From the NCBI RefSeq assembly GCF_003351145.1, contig NZ_QQSV01000002.1, positions 351,583-415,582 of the forward strand: a stretch of 64,000 nt of DNA, read 5' to 3'. Shown piece after piece: positions 7,517-14,406 of the stretch. Position numbers and translations under genes: made by a program. The DNA comes from Meiothermus sp. QL-1. GTDB taxonomy: Bacteria; Deinococcota; Deinococci; Deinococcales; Thermaceae. The notes beneath the pieces are model-generated. The model was not told the origin of the DNA, did not search any database, and saw only the letters and a program-made list of their open reading frames with translations. Each line of letters starts with the position of its first letter. Positions within the stretch are counted from its first letter, which is position 1.

Positions 7517-8820
7517 AGGAACACCTCCCGGTCCTTCCAGATGGGGTCCTCGAGCCAGGCTTGCTGGAAGACCCGCACCAGTTTGGGGTCGAACTGCCGA
7601 CCTGCCAACATGATAATCTCGTTCAGCGCTGCCTCGGGGGATTTGGCCGGGCTGTAGGGGCGCCCGGCGGTCATGGCCTCGTAGGCGTCGGCCAGGGCCA
7701 CGATGCGGGCCCAAAGCGGAATCTCCTCACCCCGCTTGCCCATGGGGTAGCCGGTGCCATCCCAGCGTTCGTGGTGGTGCAAAATAACCTCCTGCACCGC
7801 CCTAGGCAGCCGGGGCACCAGGGGCCTTAGCACCTCGAGGCCCTTTTGCGGGTGGCTTTGGATGAGCTTGAACTCCTCGGGGCTGAGCCGGCCGGGCTTG
7901 AGCAGCACCGCATCGGGGATCGCCACCTTGCCGATGTCGTGCAGGCGGGCGGCATAGGCGATGCGCTTGACCTCCTCTTCGTCGAAGCCCAGCTTCTTGG
8001 CCAGGCTCTCGGTGATGGCGGCCACCCGCTCGGCGTGCTGGCGGGTGAAGGGGTCTTTGGCGTCCAGGGCAGCCACCATGAGCTCGATGGTGCCGTTGAA
8101 GGACTCCTCCAGCCTGACCTTTTCGTCCCAGTAGTAGCGGGAGAAGTACAGGAGGAGCATGATGAGGAGCACCGTGAACCCGCCCCACCCCAGTATGAGG
8201 GGCGTCCGGTAGGCCTCGGCCAGCAACAGGCCGATGGGGGCCTGGAGCAGGTAGCTGGTCCGAAGCCAGCTAAAGTTTTCGAACCAGACCTTTCGCAGGC
8301 TGAGCCCGCTGGAAAGGTGAATCACATAGGTGACGGCCGACATGTTCACCAGGAAGTAGGCCAGGGAAGCGGCCCCGATTCCTACGAGGTCGGTGAGGTG
8401 AGGGGGGAGGCTGCTGGACAACTGGACCTGCGACCAGACCAGCGCCGCAACGCCGGTGGACAGGGCGGCCTGGACCCGGTTGAAGAGGTCCTTGTACCAG
8501 GGGTAGCCTACCTTACCGAAGTTTTTGTCGAAACTGGAGAGGAAGACCAGCAGGGGAGCAAGCCAGGGGGGAAAGTAGACGACGGCCGCTAGCGCGACTA
8601 TAAAAGTGTGCGAAACCCTGGCACTCAGGGGAAGTTTTACGCTCGTGCGCTTGGAGATAAGGATTAGAACCGCCCAAACAGCTAGGTCCCAAAGGGTGTA
8701 GCTCCCCGCCCTGGGGTTCTCGATGTTTAGAAGAGCAGTTTGAATAGCGGCGCAGCTCAGGAAAAGGCCCAGGATATAGTAGCCTACCCTGGGTGGTGGG
8801 AGGGCGACCGGTTTCCCCAC
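7405..8820 (-). CDS. membrane-anchored HD-GYP domain protein (putative c-di-GMP phosphodiesterase)
   Basis: 471 residues. About seven hydrophobic segments occupy residues 12-228, followed by an HD-GYP domain (about 242-430) with LHDIGK (H294-D295) and HHHERWDGTGYP (GYP 357-359) intact. HD-GYP proteins hydrolyse cyclic di-GMP; the membrane part is a probable sensor of unknown ligand. The domain ends around residue 430 (DREVFLRR); the last 35 residues, Pro/Ser/Ala-rich, are read in a frame overlapping the next gene and may be incidental. Start is GTG 8818-8820; the gene begins only some 20 bases from the terminator of the upstream small peptide gene. First gene of an operon with DUF5317, fabF and rluD. 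Confidence 0.9.
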   Translation of the reverse strand: MGKPVALPPPRVGYYILGLFLSCAAIQTALLNIENPRAGSYTLWDLAVWAVLILISKRTSVKLPLSARVSHTFIVALAAVVYFPPWLAPLLVFLSSFDKNFGKVGYPWYKDLFNRVQAALSTGVAALVWSQVQLSSSLPPHLTDLVGIGAASLAYFLVNMSAVTYVIHLSSGLSLRKVWFENFSWLRTSYLLQAPIGLLLAEAYRTPLILGWGGFTVLLIMLLLYFSRYYWDEKVRLEESFNGTIELMVAALDAKDPFTRQHAERVAAITESLAKKLGFDEEEVKRIAYAARLHDIGKVAIPDAVLLKPGRLSPEEFKLIQSHPQKGLEVLRPLVPRLPRAVQEVILHHHERWDGTGYPMGKRGEEIPLWARIVALADAYEAMTAGRPYSPAKSPEAALNEIIMLAGRQFDPKLVRVFQQAWLEDPIWKDREVFLRRSTLPVQLPALPLPSPSAPASATWPASNSTTPGRS

Positions 8821-8840
8821 AGGTAGAGTCTATATGCCAT

Positions 8841-8876
8841 AAAAAAAAGCAAGGGTGCAGCCATCACTGCTGCACC
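8841..8876 (-). terminator. intrinsic terminator of the 29-aa peptide gene
   Basis: Perfect 8-bp stem (8854-8861 against 8869-8876), 7-base loop, then minus-strand TTGC and eight T. Classic factor-independent terminator, 18 bases after the stop of the small gene. Confidence 0.9.
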
Positions 8877-8894
8877 TGCAGTCGTGTTATAGAC

Positions 8895-8984
8895 TCACTC
8901 CCACTCTACGCCAGCGCCAGCCGCCATAGCCAGAGCAATCAAAGAGGCGATAAGGGCGAGCACTTTGAGAGCCGTCTTCTTCAT
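8895..8984 (-). CDS. 29-residue hydrophobic peptide of unknown function
   Basis: A short reading frame with every mark of a real gene: a near-consensus promoter at 9041-9069, GGGAGG ribosome site with good spacing before ATG 8982-8984, a TGA stop and a strong terminator 18 bases on. The peptide has a Lys-rich start (MKKTALK), one hydrophobic helix (VLALIASLIALAMAA) and a short tail GAGVEWE ending in acidic and aromatic residues. It looks like a signal peptide or single-span membrane peptide whose mature product would be only a few residues. Possible roles (signalling peptide, membrane regulator, toxin) are guesses. It sits in the only stretch of more than 300 bases otherwise lacking genes (8821-9214). 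The downstream HD-GYP gene is on the same strand. Confidence 0.8.
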   Translation of the reverse strand: MKKTALKVLALIASLIALAMAAGAGVEWE

Positions 8985-9002
8985 ATTTCCCTCCCGAGCG
9001 GT

Positions 9003-9030
9003 TTGGAAGCGTTTTTTTGCCAACTTCCAA
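9003..9030. repeat. inverted repeat in the leader of the peptide gene
   Basis: TTGGAAG (9003-9009) and CTTCCAA (9024-9030) form a 7-bp stem with a 14-base A-rich loop on the minus-strand transcript. It begins at about the predicted transcription start and ends before the ribosome site, so it could stabilise the mRNA 5' end or be an operator. Confidence 0.6.
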
Positions 9031-9040
9031 CCTTGGGCGA

Positions 9041-9069
9041 ATAATAAACCGGGCAACCCCTTGGGTCAA
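9041..9069 (-). promoter_or_regulatory. promoter of the 29-aa peptide gene
   Basis: Minus strand TTGACC (9064-9069), 17-base spacer, TATTAT (9041-9046). Predicted start near 9034 gives a leader of about 50 bases. Confidence 0.8.
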
Positions 9070-9129
9070 GTCACAAGGGGAAAGTTGCGCCCGGTTCAAA
9101 GAGTGCCAGGCTTACAACTTGCTGCACCC

Positions 9130-9145
9130 CTACCCCTTGGGGTAG
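9130..9145. repeat. short palindrome, CTACCCC-TT-GGGGTAG
   Basis: Perfect 7-bp inverted repeat separated by two bases, about 70 bases after the stop of the gene at 9215-9544 and 60 bases upstream of the peptide promoter -35 box. No T-run follows on either strand. It could be a weak terminator or a protein-binding site for the peptide promoter. Confidence 0.4.
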
Positions 9146-9214
9146 GACAGACCCAGTTTAAAAACCGCCGGATTAGGGGGGCGTGATTTTTTCACTAGAA
9201 AATGAACAGGGGCG

Positions 9215-9544
9215 TTACGGCAGGGGAACGTGGTAGGTGTCGGGGCCCAGGGTTACCTCGAGCCAGCAGCCCTCGAGGCTCGTCACAATCAGCGAGAACC
9301 GCTCTCCAAGGGCCACTTCCTGTTCCTGGCGAGGCCTGCCAGGTCCGCTCAGCTCGACCCTGGCAAGGGTGGGCTTGTGTTCGCCTTTGCAGAGGATTTG
9401 CCCCGTCAGGCTTTTTTGCTCCCCCTCCTCAAAGCTGAGGTCCAGATAGCAGTCGGCCAGTTGGTAGAGCCGGCACCACCTCACCGTTTTCATCTTCTCA
9501 GGTGGGTTCCTCTTCTCCATAACAAGAATCGCCTGCTTTTGCAT
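9215..9544 (-). CDS. hypothetical protein, 109 residues
   Basis: Small protein not recognised. The first part contains three closely spaced Met codons (residues 1, 9 and 18), so the true start may be internal; 9544 is the longest choice and none has a clear ribosome site. The body (LTGQILCKGEHKPTLARVELSG... FSLIVTSLEGCWLEVTLG) alternates hydrophobic and polar residues as in a beta-sandwich, reminiscent of carboxypeptidase-regulatory-like domains. There is no signal peptide in the longest form. Same strand as the DUF4388 gene, 59 bases downstream of it. Confidence 0.6.
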   Translation of the reverse strand: MQKQAILVMEKRNPPEKMKTVRWCRLYQLADCYLDLSFEEGEQKSLTGQILCKGEHKPTLARVELSGPGRPRQEQEVALGERFSLIVTSLEGCWLEVTLGPDTYHVPLP

Positions 9545-9603
9545 ACGCCCCGTTTGCCAACTTTACGCCAATTCTAGGTCGGCCAGGGGTGCGAATACCA
9601 GGA

Positions 9604-10359
9604 TTACAGGGCGGGCCAGGCCAGCACCTCCTGGCCCACTTGAAGGTCGTAGAACACCAGAGCATCGGTGGAGAGCAGGAGCCTGGGGCCCAGGTTGGGC
9701 CTGGCTTCTGCCGGCAGGCGAAGGGTGCGCTGCTTGCTTTGCACCTCGAGCTGGGTGAAAGGGCCGTAGTAGCTGCGCCAAGCTTGCAGAAGCTGGGTGT
9801 CCACGCGTGCGCGCGTCGAGCCCTCCATGAGCCCCACCGCCAGGCGGGCTGGACGAGGGGCGCGGGGGGTGATGCGCACCAGCCCCAGCCGGGCCAGTCG
9901 GTTGAGGCGGGGTTGAACCAGGGTGTTGGGCAGGCCGGTTTGGGCCAGCAGGTCGAAGAGGCTGACGGGTTTGCGCAGGTGCTGCAGCAGCTCGAGCTCC
10001 TCGGGGGAGAGAATGGTCGAGGTGGGCTGCTGGGCAACGGCCTCGAGCTGGTCGAAGGGGCCCAGCTCGATCTGCGCTTCCAGGAAGCGAAGGGCCTCGA
10101 GCAGATAGCTCTCAAGGGACCCTTCCAAGCTGGTCTGCGGGGCCCGCTCACCGGGCAGGTAGCGGAAACGGCCTTCCTTGAGGGAGAGGATCTGGAACAA
10201 ACCCTCGCGCCCCACCTTGCCCCGGTACTGGGCGTGCACCGGCTGCCCCCGCTCTAGGTAAACCTCGCCCCCGGGCACCCGGAAGGTCCCGGTCTGGCGG
10301 GCCTGGGCCAGGAGCTGCAGGATCTCGGTGGGTCCCAGCAGATCGAAGGTTCCCTCCAC
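9604..10359 (-). CDS. DUF4388 domain protein
   Basis: 251 residues. The N-terminal 90 residues (EGTFDLLGPTEILQLLAQARQTG, GEVYLERGQPVHAQY, GREGLFQILSLKEGRF) match DUF4388, a domain found in bacterial signalling and motility regulators. The rest has a winged-helix-like stretch (LFDLLAQTGLPNTLVQPRLNRLARLGLVRI, about residues 130-160) and a C-terminal region of unknown fold. Start GTG 10357-10359 without a clear ribosome site. It diverges from the 74-residue gene at 10393, with only 33 bases between the two starts. Confidence 0.8.
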   Translation of the reverse strand: MEGTFDLLGPTEILQLLAQARQTGTFRVPGGEVYLERGQPVHAQYRGKVGREGLFQILSLKEGRFRYLPGERAPQTSLEGSLESYLLEALRFLEAQIELGPFDQLEAVAQQPTSTILSPEELELLQHLRKPVSLFDLLAQTGLPNTLVQPRLNRLARLGLVRITPRAPRPARLAVGLMEGSTRARVDTQLLQAWRSYYGPFTQLEVQSKQRTLRLPAEARPNLGPRLLLSTDALVFYDLQVGQEVLAWPAL

Positions 10360-10380
10360 ACTCTAAAGCATACAGCGGTG

Positions 10381-10386
10381 TAAACT
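10381..10386 (+). promoter_or_regulatory. -10 box of the 74-aa gene (leaderless type)
   Basis: TAAACT six bases before ATG 10393, preceded by TG. The same TAAACT-before-ATG arrangement occurs at 45213-45226. Confidence 0.5.
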
Positions 10387-10392
10387 GCAACC

Positions 10393-10617
10393 ATGCGCGT
10401 AGCGCGGCGGTGGGGCATGGTGGCCTGTTTTCTGTGGGGTCCAGAGCGCCCATCGCTGGCCCGCTTTGCGGCTCGAGCCCTGTTCCGCCCCTGCGAGACC
10501 AGGGTGCGGGAGCTTCGCCTGGATATTCCCTACTACCCCGTGCGGGCTGGAGAGGGGTATATCTTGATGCCCAAGGATGCCTACTTCGAGGCGGTGGAAG
10601 AGCTGCTAAAGCTGTGA
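10393..10617 (+). CDS. hypothetical protein, 74 residues
   Basis: Basic N-terminal half (MRVARRWG... RPSLARFAARALFRPCETRVREL) and an acidic C-terminal end (YILMPKDAYFEAVEELLKL). The amphipathic ending and the upstream TAAACT box six bases from the ATG support it as a real gene. No family recognised. It is divergent from the DUF4388 gene. Confidence 0.6.
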   Translation: MRVARRWGMVACFLWGPERPSLARFAARALFRPCETRVRELRLDIPYYPVRAGEGYILMPKDAYFEAVEELLKL

Positions 10618-10644
10618 GCGTTTCCCAAATTGTGAACACCCGTA

Positions 10645-10672
10645 CAGGTCTTGAGCCCTTCGCCCAGACCTG
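10645..10672. repeat. inverted repeat CAGGTCT...AGACCTG
   Basis: Perfect 7-bp arms (10645-10651 and 10666-10672) around a 14-base spacer, between the 74-residue gene and the G8 lipoprotein gene whose start is 19 bases on. It may be an operator or a weak terminator; no T-run follows. Confidence 0.45.
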
Positions 10673-10690
10673 CTAGGTTGGGCCTGGGTT

Positions 10691-13072
10691 GTGTTGCGCT
10701 TGCTTGGCCTGGGCCTCCTTTTGGTGCTGGTGGCCTGCCAGCGCGGTGCCACCTTGCCGCCCAACAGCGGGTACTGGTCCGATGCCCGCTTCTGGGCCAG
10801 TTTGGGCCTGGAGAAACCGAGGGCAGGCCAGGAGGTGGTCATTCCAGCCGGCAGCAGGGTGATTCTGGACGAGGACCCCCCACCCCTTGGAGGAATCACC
10901 GTTTTGGGGGAACTCGAGTTCGCTCGCAAAGACTTGAGCCTGCGCGTGGGCTACCTGATGGTGCACGGCCCTGGAGTGCTTCGGATTGGCTCCGAGGCGC
11001 AGCCCTTCACCCATCGGGCCACCATCACGCTGACGGGAGTCCCCAGCGAGGCGGATGTGCACTTGGGCATGGGCACCAAGTTTCTGGGGGCCATGATGGG
11101 TGGGCGGCTCGAGATTATCGGGGAAGACCGGGTCCCCTGGACCCGGCTGGCCGAGACCGCCCCAGCGGGCAGCACCCAGATTCGCCTCGCCCAGCCGGTG
11201 GACTGGCGGGTGGGGGAGCAGATTGTGATCGCCTCGACTGCCTTAGACCCTCACCAGGCCGAGGTGCGCACCATCCGCGCGGTGGACGGCACCCTGGTCA
11301 CGCTGGATGCACCGCTGACCTACGCACACTTTGGTCAGCTTCAGAGCTTCGAGGGGCGGGTGCTGGACGAGCGGGCTGAGGTGGGCCTGCTTTCGCGCAA
11401 CATCGTGATTCAGGGGGACGAGAACTGGATGGGAGGGTTTGGCGGGCACGTGATGGTGATGGGCTCCCACCCCGACCGGCGCGAGACCAACCCCGCCCTG
11501 CGCAGCCAGGCCCGCATTCGGGGCGTGGAGTTCCGCCGGCTGGGCCAGTTCAACCGTATCGCCCGCTACCCCTTCCACTGGCACTACAACGGGGACTCGA
11601 GGGGCGACTACCTGGAGAACTCCAGCTTCCACAGCAACTTCCAGCGAGGCATTGTGGTGCACGGCACCGATAACGTGCGGGTCAGGAACAACGTTCTTTA
11701 TAGCACCGTGGGCCACAGCATCGTGACCGAGGACGGCAGCGAGCAGGGCAACCGTTTTGAGGGCAATCTGGTGGTGCTCACCCGGGCTTTCCCCTACCTC
11801 CCCGACAACGATTTGCAAGAAGCGCAGAACGACCATAAGGCCGCCTCGTTTTGGATTAAGGGGCCTTCCAACGCCTTTGTGGGCAATGTGGCAGCTGGGG
11901 GCGAGTTCACCGCCTTCTGGTTCGACAACGTGGGGGCCGTGGACCCCCAGCGCTTTGAGTTCCGCGACAACACGGTGCACTCCTACCTGCTGGGCAAGGC
12001 CATTGGCGCCCCGGGCAACGTGGGCGATTTGGGGGCCATCTGGATTACGGGCGACCGGGCGGCTCCTCGCTTTCACGGGCCCTTCGTGCTGGAGCGGCTT
12101 ACCATCTACAAGACCCGTGCGGCCCTCTGGGCCAACCCGGCAGGCGACCCGGGGGGGGAGGTCTGGCTCGAGGTGCGCGACTCTGTGCTGGCCGATAACA
12201 GCGTGGCCACGGGGAGCCACGGCCTGCGCGACTCGCTGGTTGTCGGGAGGAGCGCCAACCCGGATGCCGAGGGGGAGGTCGGGCGGTTTGGGGTGCAGGA
12301 GTACGGGGGGGCCACGCTGCTTCGGAATGTGACCTTCGTCAACTTCCCTCCGGGCACCAGCGCCCTGGCCACCCGCAACTGCTTCCGTGAAGGCCCCAGC
12401 ATGGAGGTAGAGGGAATTCGCCTGGTCAACGCGCAGTTTGTCTTGTGCAGCGGCAACAGCGACCTGGCCATTGTAGACCGCGACGGCAGCCTGGGCGGCC
12501 AGCCGAGCACCCTGGTGTCGGCGGCCTACGGCGCCCGGGCCATGTATACCCAGGCCTGCACCCTGCACGCCTCGGCCAACGCCCGGGTCTGCCCGGGGGT
12601 TTGGAACTACCTCAACCTGTTTTTGGAGACCGACCGCTTTTACCGCAGTTACAGCGGGATGGCCCCTGACCTGGTGCGGACCGACGGGGTGCGCCAGAAT
12701 GGCAGCGACGTAACCAACCCGCCTTTTTACTGGACCCTCATCGAGGGGCAGACCTATACCTTGGACACCGACCTGGCCCAGTGGCAGTACCTCCGGCTGC
12801 GGTTGTATCCCAAGCACAAGAACCACGACGGCAGCCCTCGAGGGGCGGTGGTGGTCCTGCCCACCAGCCTTCAGGCCTTTGCGGTGTACCGCTGCGCTTT
12901 GGAGGGGCAGCGTCCTGGAAGGCAGTGCGAGGGCAAGACCCTGCTCCAACCCCTAGGGAGCCGGCTCGAGCTGGAGGCCTCCGTTCAGCCGGCCTACTTC
13001 TACGATCAAGCGGGGCGCATCTACCTCAAACTCCTGGCCAACACCAATAGCTCGCTGCTGGTGGAGCGCTAA
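10691..13072 (+). CDS. G8-domain lipoprotein (CEMIP/TMEM2-like, parallel beta-helix)
   Basis: 793 residues. A lipoprotein signal ends at LVAC (C16), so the protein is probably lipid-anchored outside the cytoplasm. Residues about 25-150 resemble the G8 domain (GYWSDARFW... VVIPAGSRVILDEDPPPLGGITVLGELEF). The remainder has repeated short strands typical of right-handed parallel beta-helices, with 'YPFHWHYNGD', 'SFHSNFQRGIVVHGTDNVRVRNNVLY' and 'VGHSIVTEDG' as seen in the vertebrate hyaluronan-degrading proteins CEMIP and TMEM2. Polysaccharide binding or cleavage is an inference. Start GTG 10691, with TAGGTTGGG upstream. It ends at a bidirectional terminator shared with the convergent livK-type gene. 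Confidence 0.85.
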   Translation: MLRLLGLGLLLVLVACQRGATLPPNSGYWSDARFWASLGLEKPRAGQEVVIPAGSRVILDEDPPPLGGITVLGELEFARKDLSLRVGYLMVHGPGVLRIGSEAQPFTHRATITLTGVPSEADVHLGMGTKFLGAMMGGRLEIIGEDRVPWTRLAETAPAGSTQIRLAQPVDWRVGEQIVIASTALDPHQAEVRTIRAVDGTLVTLDAPLTYAHFGQLQSFEGRVLDERAEVGLLSRNIVIQGDENWMGGFGGHVMVMGSHPDRRETNPALRSQARIRGVEFRRLGQFNRIARYPFHWHYNGDSRGDYLENSSFHSNFQRGIVVHGTDNVRVRNNVLYSTVGHSIVTEDGSEQGNRFEGNLVVLTRAFPYLPDNDLQEAQNDHKAASFWIKGPSNAFVGNVAAGGEFTAFWFDNVGAVDPQRFEFRDNTVHSYLLGKAIGAPGNVGDLGAIWITGDRAAPRFHGPFVLERLTIYKTRAALWANPAGDPGGEVWLEVRDSVLADNSVATGSHGLRDSLVVGRSANPDAEGEVGRFGVQEYGGATLLRNVTFVNFPPGTSALATRNCFREGPSMEVEGIRLVNAQFVLCSGNSDLAIVDRDGSLGGQPSTLVSAAYGARAMYTQACTLHASANARVCPGVWNYLNLFLETDRFYRSYSGMAPDLVRTDGVRQNGSDVTNPPFYWTLIEGQTYTLDTDLAQWQYLRLRLYPKHKNHDGSPRGAVVVLPTSLQAFAVYRCALEGQRPGRQCEGKTLLQPLGSRLELEASVQPAYFYDQAGRIYLKLLANTNSSLLVER

Positions 13073-13096
13073 AAAAGCCCCCCCAAGGGGGGGCTT
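13071..13096. terminator. bidirectional terminator
   Basis: 10-bp perfect stem (13075-13084 against 13087-13096) with an AA loop; the A-run on the left gives six or more T for the minus-strand transcript. It serves the convergent G8 and branched-chain binding protein genes. Confidence 0.85.
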
Positions 13097-13111
13097 GGAG
13101 GCAGGCCTTTG

Positions 13112-14272
13112 CTACTGCCTGGCGGCCGGCGGGGCGAACTGGATCACCCGCAGCACCTCGCCGGGGTACTTGGCCTCCTTAAGACCGATTACGTAGTAGT
13201 CGGAGAGCTTGCGGTCGCCCTTGCTGTCGAACTCAATCCGGCCGGTGAGGCCGTCCATCCTCACCTCGCGCACAGCACGGGCCACCTGTTCGCGGGTGGG
13301 CTTGCGGCCGTTGTTGGCCTTGATGGCCGCCTCGATGGCGTTCAGGATCACGTTGGCCGCGTCGAAGGCGTAGACCGCGTAGGCCTCGGGGTCCTTGCCG
13401 AATTTGGCCTTGTAGCGGCGAGCGAACTCAGCCGCCTTGGGCAGGGTGCTGATGGGGCCTGCGGTGGTGGTGTAGACCACCCCTTTGGCCGCGCTGCCGG
13501 CAATTCTCACCAGGTCGGAGGAGTCCAGACCGTCCCCGCCCATGAAGGTGGCGGTGATGCCCCGTTCGCGCATTTGCTTGACCAGCACCCCACCCTTGTC
13601 GTAGATGCCCCCGTAGTAGACCAGGTCGGGGCGCTGGGCCCGCATCTGAAGGATGAGGGGCTGGAAGTTGGAGGCCTCTTCGGTGCCCACCAGAGCCACC
13701 ACCTGGGCGCCCAGCTCGCGGGCCCGGGCAGCGAAGGCCTCGGCCAGGCCCTGGCCGTAGGGGGTCTTGTCGTGGATTACAAAGAGGCGCTGCTTGCGGA
13801 GCACCCGCACGGCATACTCAGCCCCCACCGGGCCCTGCACATCGTCGCGGCCGCAGATGCGGTTGACGTTCAGGTAGCCCCGGTCGGTGACCCGGGGGTT
13901 GGTGTTGGCCGGGGAGACCATGACCAGGTTGGTGTCCTTGTAGATCTCCGAGGCCGGGATGGCCACGCCCGAGTTCAGGTGGCCCACGATGCCCAGGAGG
14001 TCGGGGTCGTTGACGATGCGCCGGGCTACCGCCACGCCCACATCAGGGGAGGCCTGGTCGTCCTGAGGGGCGAACTGGAGCTGGAAGCCGAGCTGCTGGA
14101 AGCGGGCCTGGGCATCCTCAATGGCCATCTGGGCCCCCTGGGCGATGGCCGTGCCCAGGGCCGACTGGGGCCCCGAGAGGGGCGAGACCGAGGCGATCTT
14201 GATGACGTTCGACTGGGCGCTGGCCATGCCCAAGGCCAAAGCGCCTAGCGCCAGGACTGCGAGCTTTCTCAT
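13112..14272 (-). CDS. branched-chain amino acid-type ABC transporter binding protein
   Basis: 386-residue periplasmic binding protein of the Leu/Ile/Val type (Peripla_BP_6). A signal peptide (MRKLAVLALGALALGMASA) is followed by the mature start NVIKIASVSPLSGPQSALG, which is the canonical opening of LivK/LivJ proteins; 'VVALVGTEEASNFQPL' and 'YAVYAFDAANVILNAI' are further family blocks. Start ATG 14270-14272 has an AGGAGG site six bases upstream; the longer frame that starts at 14563 has no such support. No transporter membrane or ATPase genes adjoin it, so it is an orphan binding protein here. Ligand presumed amino acid but unproven. Confidence 0.93.
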   Translation of the reverse strand: MRKLAVLALGALALGMASAQSNVIKIASVSPLSGPQSALGTAIAQGAQMAIEDAQARFQQLGFQLQFAPQDDQASPDVGVAVARRIVNDPDLLGIVGHLNSGVAIPASEIYKDTNLVMVSPANTNPRVTDRGYLNVNRICGRDDVQGPVGAEYAVRVLRKQRLFVIHDKTPYGQGLAEAFAARARELGAQVVALVGTEEASNFQPLILQMRAQRPDLVYYGGIYDKGGVLVKQMRERGITATFMGGDGLDSSDLVRIAGSAAKGVVYTTTAGPISTLPKAAEFARRYKAKFGKDPEAYAVYAFDAANVILNAIEAAIKANNGRKPTREQVARAVREVRMDGLTGRIEFDSKGDRKLSDYYVIGLKEAKYPGEVLRVIQFAPPAARQ

Positions 14273-14406
14273 ACCACTCCTCCTTTGGCTAGCCAGGTAC
14301 GGCTGGCCCATTCTACCTAAACCCTCGGGCGTCAATCCAGGGGGTGTAGGTTGGTTCAGCCCAGCCAGTACTGAGACTACACCATTTGGCCCCAGGTGCA
14401 ATAGCC

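Noticed and set aside
11243..12949. 568-codon minus-strand frame opposite the G8 lipoprotein
   Set aside because: Antisense shadow; the plus strand has lipoprotein signal, G8 domain and terminator.
14287..14320. TTGACG ... TAGAAT as promoter of the branched-chain binding protein gene (minus strand)
   Set aside because: The spacer is only 14 bases, too short for a housekeeping promoter; left unannotated.
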